64,000 nucleotides of DNA, taken from contig CAUJLY010000001.1 in NCBI GenBank assembly GCA_963281155.1, positions 372,001 through 436,000 of the forward strand, given 5' to 3'. A program made the position numbers and the translations under genes. The stretch comes from Rhabditophanes sp. KR3021 (Eukaryota; Nematoda; Chromadorea; Rhabditida; Alloionematidae). A model generated the notes under the pieces. It made no database searches. It was not told the origin of the DNA and was given only the letters and a program-made list of their open reading frames with translations. Below, one piece after another: positions 35,101-47,496 of this stretch; the stretch's first letter is position 1, and every line of letters starts with the position of its first letter.

Positions 35101-36641
35101 ATCATCCATAGTGTTTCCATCTTTTTTTTGGTTCTTTGGGTGGTGTAAAAGGCGTAGATGGAGATAGCAGTGGCGGCAAGGAGGACGATTGCTATGACAA
35201 TGGCCACTATTATCACTTCGACCAGGTTGTCTTTGAAGATGTCTATGGGACAGGACTTGTGGAGGTAGCCGCATAAGGGCTGGTTGAGAGGAATGTGGCC
35301 GTTCCAGTTTTTGAATATTGTGGCGTTGTTGTTTATTTGATCTGCCCGAACGAACGTCATATGAGTTGTGAATGTGTAATTAAAAATGACTGGATTAGTC
35401 AAGTCCTTGCCCAAGGAAGTCAATTGATAGTATGGACTCCTGATACCACCGACATCAAGCCTTATCGTACCCGTAGCTCCCTCATATGAGCCCTGCGCAT
35501 TTTTCCTATATAAAGAAGCATCTGAAAACATCTTATCACCATACGATGGAAGTGTCTTATTCAAAATAGTAGCCCAAACAAGTATTGCATCATACAAATA
35601 ACGGGAATATGTTGATGAAGTCTTCTGTCCTGTGACATTACAAGTACTGCAATAAAAGGGCCATTCACTAATTCTCCGCAAAACCTCTGCATCATAGTCG
35701 CCTTGTTTTATGAAAGTGCGGGAGGAATCGAGGACTAGTGTTTTCATGGCCATTGCAGTAGCGAGGGCGTCTTTTCCATCTGATGGGGTGTTTGGATCTA
35801 GATAAAAGGGGATTCTGTTTCCTTTGGAATCAAAATTATTGGAAGTCCATTGAGCGTTTTTGACTTCCAAAGATAAAAATACGTACTCATCGGAAGCTGC
35901 TAAGCCATTTACTGCCATTCTAATTAAAAAGCGACGTTTCCAAGAATCATCATCGAAGCACCCTAAAATGATGCGAGCGTTTGGCTTAGTGAATGAAATA
36001 AATTTATCAAACTCGGCATCTGTTGGTGGGTTGCTCGTCTTTAAAGCTGTTGCTAAGACAGTCTTGTAAGACTGTAAACCCATTTGTTCGACAATTGCTT
36101 CATACATCAAAGTACATCTTTCATATTCATTGGGAGAATAAATAAAAGTGTACTTGACCCAATTAAAGCTTTCCATAATATTATGAACGGCCAAAGCTAA
36201 AGAAGGAAAAATGGAAGTGACAGAAACGACATTTGAAAATCTTTGCGCATCTTGAAAATCATCACTCGAAACAAGTCCCCACAAAAAATTGGGAACTTGC
36301 TCAAATTTAGCCAATAAACTTGATCTCATTGCCGATAAGTCACATGGCGGTCCGAAAATGACGTCAATTTTTTGATTGTATATTAGGTCATGCGTATATC
36401 CTATTGCATTCATCTCCGTACAACCATTCGTCATTGCTTTGAAAGTAAAATTATATCCGGGCAATAGTTGATCTGTCCAAATTTTTTCTATTGCCATGGG
36501 GATCGAACCGGCACTTAATTCATAACCCACACTATTATATAAAGGTCCTTTTGAATTGGGAAAGATAAAACCTAAATTTAGTATCTTTTGCTGGCATAGA
36601 GCCAGATCATATAAATATAGAAAGAGTATAAATTTATTCAT
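32139..36641 (-). CDS. receptor-type guanylate cyclase
   Basis: CDS complement(join(32139..32410,33567..33593,33641..36641)), 1099 aa. Domains: signal peptide (1-16), ANF-receptor-like extracellular region (to ~465), transmembrane helix (~470-497), kinase-homology domain (~550-805; HGRLSSKTCLISDRW, ITNFDF in place of DFG), coiled-coil linker (~820-855), and cyclase domain (~855-1060). Cyclase residues needed for activity are present: metal Asp in MFSDVVRF and in AIADGY, guanine-selecting Glu in YKVEAIAD and Cys in RYCLFGD, and Arg in TASRMES. A 27-nt exon (33567-33593) encodes TASRMESNSK, and the last exon begins at KIHVSEAC; spacing matches the family exactly, which confirms the splice model. 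The product makes cGMP, in nematodes usually in sensory neurons. The 1156-nt last intron contains a whole gene on the opposite strand. Confidence 0.95.
32559..33490 (+). CDS. beta-1,3-glucuronyltransferase (GT43), nested in the cyclase intron
   Basis: CDS join(32559..32611,32653..33490), 296 aa; the 41-nt intron (GTAAGT...GTTTTAG) joins a short anchor exon (NVSILGVLFGIIMFI) to the catalytic part. GT43 motifs: LIILITPTYKRPQR near residue 47, IEDGN, YQRDIAIQYL, and the metal-binding VVYFADDDNAYDIRLFD (~150). GT43 enzymes such as GlcAT-I add glucuronic acid to complete the proteoglycan linker tetrasaccharide in the Golgi; the exact acceptor here is inferred. It lies wholly inside the last intron of the receptor cyclase (32411-33566) on the opposite strand, leaving about 75-150 bp on each side for its promoter and polyadenylation site. 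It is short but essentially complete for the family. Confidence 0.93.
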
Positions 36642-37195
36642 GACAGAGAAAAGTTAAAAATATGAATTAATTCAAAAAGCACAAAAATTGATAATTATCC
36701 GAAACCATTCCTCAAAACTTAAGCAGATTAAAATAAATTTCAAAAATTAAAGAATACTCCCAACTTTTGACCATTTCCTTCTTTTTTTGTGGCGTCTGGG
36801 GCTTCTTGACTAAATTAAATAAACTAATTTTACATATCGAACTTTACGTTTCCTTATGGATTTGTGTTTTACAATTAATTGCCAAAAGTATACACCAACA
36901 AGCAACATTCTACTAACACCCCCCTTCAAGAAGACTTTAGTTAAGGAAGACGTGATTTGTTGGAAAATAATATTTACTTCACTAGTGTAATGTTAGTAGA
37001 TACAATAAATAAACAAAAACCAGTATATTGTTGCGCAAACGCCAATCCCGGATAAAAATAATATAAGAAAGTACATGTTTAAAAACACCTTAAAAAAGAC
37101 CCGTGTTATTCAGTTGTTACCACTTAAATTAGTATGTTATTATGGTATCAAGTTTAAACATCTCCAAACACATTAAGATTTTATCAAGAATTTAA
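36642..37195. other. intergenic, no gene seen
   Basis: Spacer upstream of the cyclase gene. It includes the cyclase promoter region but I see no definite TATA box, RNA gene or repeat. Confidence 0.45.
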
Positions 37196-37734
37196 ATGAC
37201 CAAAAAACATGTACTAAATAGGTGCAAAAGTGCGTGTTTAGTAGTAGTGTTCATTAAAAAAAATACACATTATTTAGTGATGATGCTCAGCCTTGGTAAT
37301 AACCTACTTTTGATTCGACTTGCCAAGAAGGTAAAGTTAGGTTGTGTTCGTTTAAAGATGGAGAATTTCAAGAAGTATGAGGGTGAATTGTTTCTCAAAA
37401 TATATTTATTTTATTTTGTGGTGATGGCTTTATTTGTCGTTACTCCTGATGATCTATTACCTGTGCTTTCTTTTATTAATCAAGGAGTTAGTGTTGGGCT
37501 GTGGTTGTTTTTGAAGATTCTGTTAGGTAATTTTAAATCCATGCCAACTAATATAATTATTTCATTTTAGTGAGGCTGCTAATTTTTGTAATATCCTATT
37601 CTTTTACATTGGGAAAATATGGGTGTTGGATCTTGCCAAATTTTTTTACAGGAAAAAAAGAACTGATTAAACGGATACAGCCATTTTCTTCTATTGAAAA
37701 TAATTTTTGTCTTGCATTTGATAAAGCCACTTAA
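37196..37734 (+). pseudogene. Sec62-like C-terminal membrane fragment
   Basis: Join(37196..37526,37571..37734); the 44-nt intron (GTAATT...TCATTTTAG) keeps phase 1. The product has two hydrophobic segments (about LFYFVVMALFVV and VSVGLWLFLKILLVRLLIFV) followed by TLGKYGCWILPNFF and RIQPFSSIE. This arrangement recalls the end of Sec62, the ER post-translational translocation subunit, where two helices are followed by a G-K/R-H-x-FWxLPNLT block. The cytosolic N-terminal domain of Sec62 is missing and the first ~80 codons do not match, so the start is uncertain. I favour a truncated or fast-diverging paralogue; a functional Sec62 must exist elsewhere. Confidence 0.4.
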
Positions 37735-38321
37735 TAAATTTTACTTAAATCATTATTTGGAAAAATAAATAATAAACTACGTCCCAGAAGGGGATGATAC
37801 TACTGAAGACACATAACAAAGATATACTATATTAATTTCCGAATGCTAATCCGGGCTGATTTATCTATCAGGTAATATCGGATATAGTTATTTTTAGCAA
37901 ATCGTAATACAATCATGTTTTAAATAATTGCCATTTGTGATTTGTCTAAACATTGTAAATCTAGTAGCTTATCCAAAATGATACTAGGAATATGGTCGGA
38001 TAAATCTTTGTTTGGACTATTTTGCATTTATAAAAATGGACGTGTTTTTATCATCATTGCTTTTAAAGAAAACATACATTCGAATTAAGCGAGTTAATGA
38101 TTATAACATTGTCCTTGTCAACGTGCCAATACTCATGTGAAGTGTGAATTAAAATAATTTAATAAAAGATTTATTATGACAAATGATAAAAACATAAGAA
38201 AGTGGATTGAAATTGTTTATTTTAAGAACAATGCAATCTCCCTAAAGAAATTACGATCTTTAAAAAACAGAAGTGAATATTCATACATTTTAGAGGTAAT
38301 TATCGACTCATGAAAAGCTTC
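37735..38321. other. intergenic, no gene seen
   Basis: Spacer between two convergent fragments; no supportable feature was found. Confidence 0.45.
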
Positions 38322-38769
38322 TTATTTTTGCATATCACTATTACGTTTCTTCCTAGCTTCATTAGTGTCGTCATTTGAATTTTGATCGTCATTTGAATCT
38401 TGATCGTCATCAGTTCCGTTGCCCTTTGGCTTGCACATTCGTTTTAAATGTTTTGAACTTGCCTTGAATTTTTCATAAGCAGCCTATAAAATAGTTTAAA
38501 ATAGTAAATAGAGACGCTTACTTTAACACTCTCACTTGGGTCATTAGCAATCAAAGCATCAATTTGAGCATCAAAATCTGTATTACTTAATGAACAGTCT
38601 TTCATTAGCTTTTTGATTCCTTCTTTAGTTGTGTCGGAAGCATCTTTCAAGAATGGTGATGAGGTCCTTTTCCATGATTGGCGGCGGCATTATCAGCTGC
38701 TGCATTTTCGGCTGCCAATATCACTCCAGCTAAAGCGAGAATAAGTAGAATGTTTTGAATTTTAAGCAT
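38322..38769 (-). pseudogene. SXP/RAL-2-like secreted protein with a frameshift
   Basis: Minus-strand exons 38769-38522 and 38484-38322 flank a 37-nt intron (GTAAGC...TTTTATAG). Exon 1 begins with a good signal peptide (MLKIQNILLILALAGVILAA) and an Ala/Asn/His-rich segment, then hits TGA. One base away the frame continues with FLKDASDTTKEGIKKLM, DFDAQIDALIAND and, across the intron, AAYEKFKASSKHLKRMC. An acidic Asp/Asn repeat tail ends in TAA at 38322-38324. The PFLKDAS...AYEKFK pattern is the SXP/RAL-2 (DUF148) core. A single 1-nt indel at about 38650-38655 is the only fault, so either a recent pseudogene or a sequence error. Confidence 0.65.
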
Positions 38770-39292
38770 TGCTATATAGTGAATATGATTCAATTTCTTT
38801 TTTCTTTTACACCAGTTTTGGATACATTAATTAGGCCAAATATCTAGATCTAAAATAATCAAATCATTATTACGAGATTATTTTGTTTTTTACATCTGTA
38901 TTTTTGGTTATTCAATGTATATTCCTGATAAGCAGTATTAATTTGTTTTTAAAATAGATATGTCCTATGTTACTGTTATCAGACACTTTTAAGCTTGAAT
39001 TAATTGCAGTGGAAATCCTTTGCAATCATTGTATAGAATGTGATTTAATTTGTTTTATTTTTGTTAATTATTTGAAACAGAACTACTGAAAAGCAATTGT
39101 TTGTGATATTTTTATGGTACTGAAGACACGAAAAATAGACAAGAATAACTTCCAAATACTAATCCAAGTAGTTAATCTGTAACAGATGCTAACTGAGATG
39201 CATCAAATGCTACCTGTCTATACTACCTGGGAAGCATCTTTTTGACAAGCCATACATGCTAATATAAAATGCTGACCCCTAATCTGAATGAC

Positions 39293-39300
39293 TATATAAG
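39293..39300 (+). promoter_or_regulatory. TATA box candidate
   Basis: TATATAAG lies 73 nt before the ATG of the PAR-6-like gene, followed by a pyrimidine/CA-rich leader. It is the same core as at 6826-6833. Confidence 0.45.
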
Positions 39301-39363
39301 AAATCAAAATATCACTTCAAATCATCCGCTTTAATTTGCGCACATTTCAAATACTTGCTCTAA

Positions 39364-40329
<966 letters not shown>

Positions 40330-40559
40330 TTTGTTATTATCATCATTTAATTTAAATTTGATAAGAAAACTTCCCAAAAACCTTTATTAATATGAACTTT
40401 GTCATTTCCATATACACATTTGTAGTTTGTTTTAATAAAATAAAAATAATAAGATTGAATTATTATAGATTTGAATTTTGGTTGGTTACAATATATTTTG
40501 AGAAGGTTTTTGTCATGCATACTTCGATCCTGGTTGGGTTAATTTAATGGAAGGAACAT

Positions 40560-41195
40560 TTAGAAGAAGCCGGTTTCTTGGAGTTTTTGAACGAAGAACC
40601 GTAGGTCTTCCATTTCATTAGCTGTCAATTCGGTGGAGGTGCCACGCATGATGTCGGAGAGGATGTCTGTGATAGAGTCGAGTGATGCTTCTTCGATGCC
40701 AGTTTCGTGGCAGAATATTTGGAGGGAGGGAGATTCTAAAGAAGTGTAAAAAATTTATTTTACTATTTGCAACTTACGCGAAAGAGCCACAGCAACCTTG
40801 TCAATTCCTCCCATCTCTTTCAACCCATTCTTAGCCTTCACTCCAAATATTTTCCCCAAAAAGTCATTTCCATGTGCTTGCAACAAAGCCTTCAAAAAAG
40901 AAGCCGTCTCCTCAACAGGTGGTCTGTTGGCAGCCGTGCACATCCTACTATTCTCATCATACCCATCCGAGCAATCTGCCGAGTCATCGCACAAATATTT
41001 AATAGAAATGCACTCTCCTGTAGGACATTGAAATGGATGCCAGGTCGGGCATGGATTAGGGGAAGCTTGATCACTCCCAACGACCCTCTTTCCCTGAATA
41101 TAGTCGGAGATAGAGAAAGCCGAGGAAGGAGACAACAAAATTAACAACCATAGAAATCGAATAATATCATTGAATTTCAAAATTTGGACAGACAT
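40560..41195 (-). CDS. secreted LDL-receptor class A protein, prohormone-4-like
   Basis: CDS complement(join(40560..40735,40778..41195)), 197 aa; the 42-nt intron (GTAAGT...TTCTTTAG) keeps phase 1. A signal peptide (about 1-27) is followed by one LDLa module (~50-86): CPTWHPFQC...CISIKYLCDDSADCSDGYDE...C, with the calcium-binding acidic cluster. Then comes a conserved helical region, PPVEETASFLKALLQAHGND and GGIDKVAVALS. This combination of a single LDLa and a PPVEETA...KVA helical segment resembles arthropod prohormone-4 precursors as I remember them. If so it is a neuropeptide or secreted signalling protein. The LDLa call is sure; the prohormone-4 relation is moderate. Confidence 0.85.
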
Positions 41196-41259
41196 TGAAT
41201 CTATAAATAAGTTAAAAATAATAAAATATATCTTACAAATATAGGTAACAAATATTATC

Positions 41260-41715
41260 TCATCCCCTCAAAACATGATATCACTTTTAAAAAGAGACCT
41301 CTCAAAAATAGACACATCCAAATTAAACATTCAATATTTCACGTTTACAAAAGACTGAACACAACCACCATCTCTAAATCATTTAAAGACATACACATAA
41401 CTTTGAGTCAAAAATATTATAGAAGAAGCAAGTATATTGAACTTGACATTTATTTTCTCAGTTAGTTTCTTTTCTAGTTGAAAAGTTAAATGAAATATAT
41501 AAGGGGTGGATGTATGTTGAGTCGTAAGTTAAATTAAAAAAATAATTGTTTGCCAAGAAGGGTAAATATGTTTTCGAGGGAGGGATGATGGTTGATGCGG
41601 TTAGAAGGGATTGGTTTGATGAGCTTTTTTGTTTGATTGTGAGGTGGAGAATGGAGGTGGAGGGTGATGTGTTTAGAAAAGGCGTCATCAAGGCATTTAA
41701 GATTTTTTGTTAGTA
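41260..41715 (+). other. scattered exon-like frames, not a supported gene
   Basis: The plus strand has short open pieces starting ATG near 41275 (MISLLKRDLSKIDTSKLNIQ), then SKSFKDIHITLSQKYYRR, EIYKGWMYVES before a GTAAGT-like donor, and a last piece with MMVDAVRRDWFDELF to a TAG at about 41713. Frames do not join cleanly. I record it only because the composition is protein-like; it may be an eroded gene. Confidence 0.15.
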
Positions 41716-44622
41716 ATTATTAGATGAAAAAAGTTGGGGGTAATGCGGTTTAAATTGGAAACGAATGTCTACACAAAGCTTTCAATTTTGAGTTAATAGG
41801 CATAAGAGTCAAGAATGTTTCTATTTTTGATGGAACATCCAAATACCTATATTTTAAATTCAAAACATCTGACCTAATCTCCCATCCAAAGACGAATAAA
41901 CTTGTTGCTCTTTAATTTGTAGGACAATATCAAAATTTAATCTAAAACCAAATTAGCCCTAAATGACGTGAAGGCCACTATTTTGGAGTTAAAGATATCA
42001 AGGAAAAAGTTTGTAAATGTCAAGACATAGAAGCAAAATGGGGTCTGTCTAAATAAATTTCAAATGATGCCTTTTTCTATATTATATTTTTGCAACTAGT
42101 TAAGGACCTTTTGGGGGTGGCATTTGATGGATAAGAAGAAGCAGTTGACGATGATAGTAAGAAAGGTGTGTGTGTATATGGGTTTGATGTAGATAATGAT
42201 GTATTTATAATATTTTGGGCGAAAAAATAATTTGTTTTGGGAATGGGATGGTTGCGTGGCTTCTTGTTCAGTTAAGAGGAAGTAATTTTTTAATAAGATG
42301 ATGTTAAAAAATATATAATTTGATTATGACTTTTTGAATATGTATAATGTACAGTACATTTTTGAAGATTAATGAAAATTTAACAAAAAAGAATTTGATT
42401 AAATTTTTTTGTCCTAACCAAAACAACAAATAATAGGTTGAAACTTAATGAAATGTGGGCAAAACATTACATTCTCCCATTACAATCTCTCAGTTTAATA
42501 AAAAATAAATGTAATTAATCTTCATCAAAAGTTTAACCACATCAAACAAACACTTTAGCCCTTAATCTTTGCTAAGGGTGTTATTTACGGTACTAAACAC
42601 TCTCTCCAAACCTATTAACAATGCCGACGCATTTATATCCCTTAAAAGAAATGACTTTCTCCTTATTATACTAATTTTTCAACTTTTTTGGATGCTATTA
42701 AATTGTATTAAAACAATTAAATCATACTTAGAGAAGGATTTGCAAGTAGTGGCAATTAAAGTTAATTTGTACCATTCAAAAGTTGCCTAATCATTCTCCT
42801 TTTTATTTAATTTGAAATGGATAACGTCATTATCTTGTGGTTTCAAAATAATTGGTCAGATAGCTGTTGTCATTATTGGTTTAATTGGAAAGCTATTTTG
42901 AGATATACTTAGAAAAGGGACACACTTAGTACGTGTGAATATTATATAAAGGTATTTTGGAAAGTTAGATGGTTGCAAATAATACATTCAACACCAAATA
43001 CTTATCTTGCCAAAAGAGAAGATACAATTTTCAAATAAATGTCATTTGTGGGAAATTGTCAAAAGCATTTATGTTTGTGCATTTAGAAAAATACAACTTT
43101 TAAATGAGAAGGTAATTTTCATTGTGAATATGCATGACATATCTTATCTTATTTGGTATAAGTGATTAAACAAAGACAAATAAATGTATGAAATAAAATA
43201 TAAATTCATTTGAAAAAGATTAAATAATAAAGTTCATTTGATAGGAAGTGTTTTAGAGGATATTCATTAGGAGAAGGAGTGATAAAATATGTATATTTGT
43301 CCATTAATCCGTAAAAGAAAAGGTGTAGTGATATCCTCATTAATACTAAATTTTTTCTCAAAGCTAAATATAAGTAAGTCTATTTGAGGGATGTGCGTAA
43401 GTGAATAAGTATTACATGAAATCTGTACAAATAATTTATTTTTTAGAAATAAAAAAAGAATCTTTTACGTCAAATTAATTCTTGTACATTAATTATTGAA
43501 ATAACGTATTACAATTTTGTTAGAATTATGTTTAAAATGTCAGAGATTAATAAAATTACATTATTAAATAGTATTTTTTATTCGGATGTAAGGAAGGATG
43601 TTGCACTTGGTAAGATAGATTAAACATTTGTTTCAATAAATTGTTCCATAAAATGTTTTTGGCTGGACTTGAAAAGTAACTTAAGAATACCAATTGTTAA
43701 TTCAAGACATAATGTTGGTACATTAATGCATATATATTAAATGAAATCAAGATGTTTGTTGTGAATAGTTGAAACAAGTCTGTTATTGAAGTCAACAAAT
43801 ATCTTAGTCAACATAAATAAGGTACATCATAATTTAATTTCAGTATATTAAACAAATTTTTATTGTGAAAAAGTAGTTGGTTTAATGAGGTTTAACAAAA
43901 TGAACTTAGTGGCATTAAATTAAACATTTCAACTGTCAGTATCATAAACATATGATTACTAAGCAAAATACACAAACGTCGAAGAGTTTTATTTATTCGT
44001 AAAGTTTTGTCATACTAGCAAAATGTTTTTAAAAATATGAATGGTAACTAGGAATGGAAAGCTAAGCTAAAATGGATAGGTATTATTTCAGCATGAAAAG
44101 ACAATTTATATACTAATTATGTGGTTGATAGATTTGAATTTCAAATTGAACAATAACTTTGGAAATAGATATATTGAAAATTTTCTTATTTTTAACTTTG
44201 TTCAGTTTTGAATTCAATGGAGAAAATACATATTTGTAGTACATAAAGTGTCCAGGAATTGTAATGTAACTAAAACATATTGTTTTTGTAAATAAGAGTT
44301 AGCATTCACTATGTGTTGCGTGGGAAATTTTTTTGTTACATATATTTTTAATTACAATTGATCAGACTTGAACTAAATTTGGGAATGTATTTTTATAACT
44401 AAATTGTTCGTCTTACCTTTTATTAATTTTGAAAAATATTATTTATATATTTTAATATTGTTTTTTATATTTCGAGACTTCAAATAATAAGTACATGTAA
44501 ATGGCAACAATTGAAATATCTTTACAATAGAATTTATTTTGAAAACATGCAATCATTATAATAGTCATGTTATTTGTATTCCTAATATCTAACTGATATT
44601 GTCAATAAAAATTCACTTTATT
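41716..44622. other. 2.9 kb gene-poor spacer
   Basis: No gene was found. A TATATAAAGG-like core near 42945 is followed by a CA-rich leader but no credible frame. A 73-codon frame at 42569-42790 has no family signal. Confidence 0.45.
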
Positions 44623-45662
44623 TTATGTCTTCTTGGGTATACTTGATTTGATACTAATTTTGAGTCCACGATTAGAAGTTCTGATTTTCCAAAAATACCA
44701 TAAAACAATTGAAGAATTATAATTTAAAATCAACATTGTTGCTGTGGGCAAATTACTTGCAATGTTAAACAAAAATTGCAAACTTTGAACATCATTAAAG
44801 AAGAAAATTGAAATAAATAATACAAAGCCAGGAATCAAACAAATAATTGTAACGCCAACAGCCTGAAGATTATAATATCTCAAAACATTAGCATATTTTG
44901 TTTTTTGTGTTAATTTACTGATATCTTTAACAATTTTAGTAAATTTATCCTTTAATCTAAAATACATCTGGCAATATGATCCGAGCATGGATGCTATTAG
45001 AATTGCAAACGATAAACAAGCAAGCCATGCTTTCCATGAGTATCTGTCATACCCAATTAAGGAAATATTTGATTCATTCATAATCATACTTTTTATTGGG
45101 TATGATTTTCTATAAATTTGCAGAACTTTTTCACGTCTTTCAATTTTTGCGTTGTATATGGAATATACAAGAATCATTACTAAAATCAAATTTGAGATGT
45201 ATAACAGTTTTTGCTTTAAATTCGTTTTATATAATTGTTTATTGAAGAAACTGTTGCTTCTAATTAACAAGTCAATATTAAGTAAATTGAGGTTGATGAA
45301 TAAGAAAGTACATAAACAAGTCTTAAAAGATTATTAATTAATCAATTTCGACTTACGATTGCGATTGAACAGCCATCTGGTTCAAAGTATTTGACAATTC
45401 CCGTACACGATCCAACATATAGATTTGTATAAATTCTTGGTCTGATAATGATGCCAATTAGAATGGCATAACATATGAAAGAAATCCGACTAGCTATCAA
45501 AAATTTAATATATCCTTTTGAAGGATCCTTTGTAAACCAAAACAAAGCTATGACGACTAGTATGTTGAAAATGATTGTGCCGAGGGTTCCAACATCCGTA
45601 AGATATAAAGTTGCATCATCATAACATTCGAAAATTAGACAAAATATATTAATTGTATCCAT
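44623..45662 (-). CDS. 7TM chemoreceptor, tandem family copy 1
   Basis: CDS complement(join(44623..45321,45357..45662)), 334 aa; the 35-nt intron (GTAAGT...TTTTAAG) follows residue 102 exactly as in the copy at 54036-55102. The product starts MDTINIFC, has seven hydrophobic segments, IIRPRIYTNLYVG before helix 3, an N-glycosylation site (NESNIS) in the second extracellular loop, KTKYANVLRYYNLQAVG at the start of helix 5-6, and ends with SSIVLWYFWKIR after helix 7. The pattern is that of nematode chemoreceptors; I cannot name the subfamily with confidence (Str-superfamily-like). It belongs to a family with 46205-47177 (dead) and 54036-55102. Confidence 0.88.
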
Positions 45663-46204
45663 TTATATTTGAACAATTATTTTTAGTGGCACAAAATATA
45701 TAATGTCGTATAATTTTAATCTGGAATGAGACAATAATACAAAAACATTCTTTAATAAGCGCTCATTTTTAGCAATTTATAAGGGGATCAGGCATTGAAA
45801 ACTCATCTCATAGACATCTAAAGAATGGATTTTGTATGCAAATATCTATATGATATAATAAACACCAATCTTAAAAATATAAAATCCAATAAATGTTACC
45901 TTTCCATAAAAAGTGAAAAAAATAATCTCATAACTCAAAACCGCTGTTAATGATGCTGAAGTTTAAAAACTAGTTATTGAGGAACATACTGAATTAATTA
46001 TGTCTTTAAAACACCTTGTTTTTTTAGTTAATAGCTACATCACCACATATTTACAATTCATTTAGAAACAAAAATTAGGTATCGTAGTGAAATTAATTTA
46101 TAAACGAAAACAAAAGTGTTGTCAAATATTTAATTGGACTTTTTTATAATATTATTTCAAATTGATCTAGTTTCTATATTTCGAGAAACTTTTGTTATAA
46201 CTGT
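45663..46204. other. intergenic, no gene seen
   Basis: AT-rich promoter and 3' region between two tandem receptor copies. Confidence 0.45.
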
Positions 46205-47177
46205 TTAATATCTGATTTTCCAAAAGTACCATAAAACAATCAACGAGTTATAATCCAAAATCAACATTGATGCGGCCGGTATAATATCTATAACCAAGTA
46301 AAACAATTGAAATTTTGTTGTCGTATCAAAAAATACTAGAATCAATCCAATGGCCACTATCGGAAGTATCATAATTATAATAACGCCTAATCCCTGTAGA
46401 TGATAGTAACGCAGAACATTGGTGTATTTATTTTTCATAGTACAATTGGAAATAGTTTTAATTTTTCCTTTGAAATGCTTGTTTAATGAAAAGTACATCT
46501 GAAAATATGAAATTGTTATTGATGTCACTGTAATTAATAATAAGAAAGATGCTAGCTTCGCCAGAAAAGCACTTTTATAAAATCCAAATACAGAAATATT
46601 GGATTCATTCATTATAGTATGTTCCGATAAATTGGAACTTCTATAAACTTCAAGCATTTTTTCACATGTTTCAATTTTTGAACTGCATGCACAAAATGTC
46701 ATCGATATTACAATTAGTAATGTCATAAAACATATTATTCTTTGTGTTGAATTCAATTCAAATATCCCTTTACTTAAAAAACAATTCTTCCTTATCAATA
46801 GACCAAACCAAAATATCAAGAAATTTACGCAATAGAAAATACATATAAATACCTAATTAAAATCATTATTAAAATTAAAGTTAAACAACCATATGGTTCA
46901 AAATATTTAACAAAACCTGTGCATGTGCCAACAAATAAATTTGTATAAAGTCTTGGTCTGCCAACAATTCCTAACAGACTAGAATAAATAATGAAAACAA
47001 TTCGATTAAATATCAAAAATTGTACATATCCTTTGGAAGCATCTTTTGAAAATTTAAACAGCCCGTATATCACAAAGGAGTTAAATGTAATTGTAGAAAC
47101 AGTTGCTATATCTGTTATTGTTAAAATAAAATCATCGTAACAGTTGTAAAAATGCAAAATGGGTTGATTGTATCCAT
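46205..47177 (-). pseudogene. 7TM chemoreceptor, tandem family copy 2, two lesions
   Basis: The copy starts at ATG 47177 (MDTINPFC), but compared with copy 1 the first exon is one nucleotide short near 47160, shifting the frame before NCYDD. The rest of exon 1 (to ~46862) and all of exon 2 (46205 to about 46847) are open and homologous, including RPRLYTNLFVG, NESNISVFG and LIVLWYFWKIRY. At the exon boundary the GTAAGT donor of the sister genes is missing: after the LTLI codons only about 20 bases remain before the acceptor TTTTAATTAG. Two independent defects make a functional product unlikely. It lies 0.5 kb upstream of copy 1. Confidence 0.75.
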
Positions 47178-47496
47178 TTTTTAATAACCAATGAAAGTTG
47201 TCGGGTACTAAGTAGAAAAAATAAATGCCTTTTATATGTTAAAATTCGGAAATGATTAAGGTATTACAAAATATTGGATAATTTTGTGGGCAATCTTTCA
47301 TAATTATAAAACTAAAATTATTCACCGTTTTTATAACATTTCTGTTTCTAAGCTTAAATATTTGAATCCAAAACTACATTATTTTGTATGTATACTAGTC
47401 GAAGTAAAGGCTTTGCCCTAAATATGCTTTTTAAAAGAATAATAATAATTTATTATCATTAATTAAGTAAATTCTGCAACAATACTTTTCACGAGT
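47178..47496. other. intergenic, no gene seen
   Basis: Short AT-rich spacer between the dead receptor and the 3' end of the GT92 gene. Confidence 0.45.

Noticed and set aside
34434..35148. 107- and 162-codon plus-strand frames
   Set aside because: Antisense of the kinase-homology part of the receptor guanylate cyclase.
40767..41144. 125-codon plus-strand frame
   Set aside because: Antisense shadow of the LDLa gene, which has signal peptide, domain and a clean intron.
42940..43030. TATA-like core and CA-rich leader without a gene
   Set aside because: No credible frame or RNA structure follows within several hundred bases.
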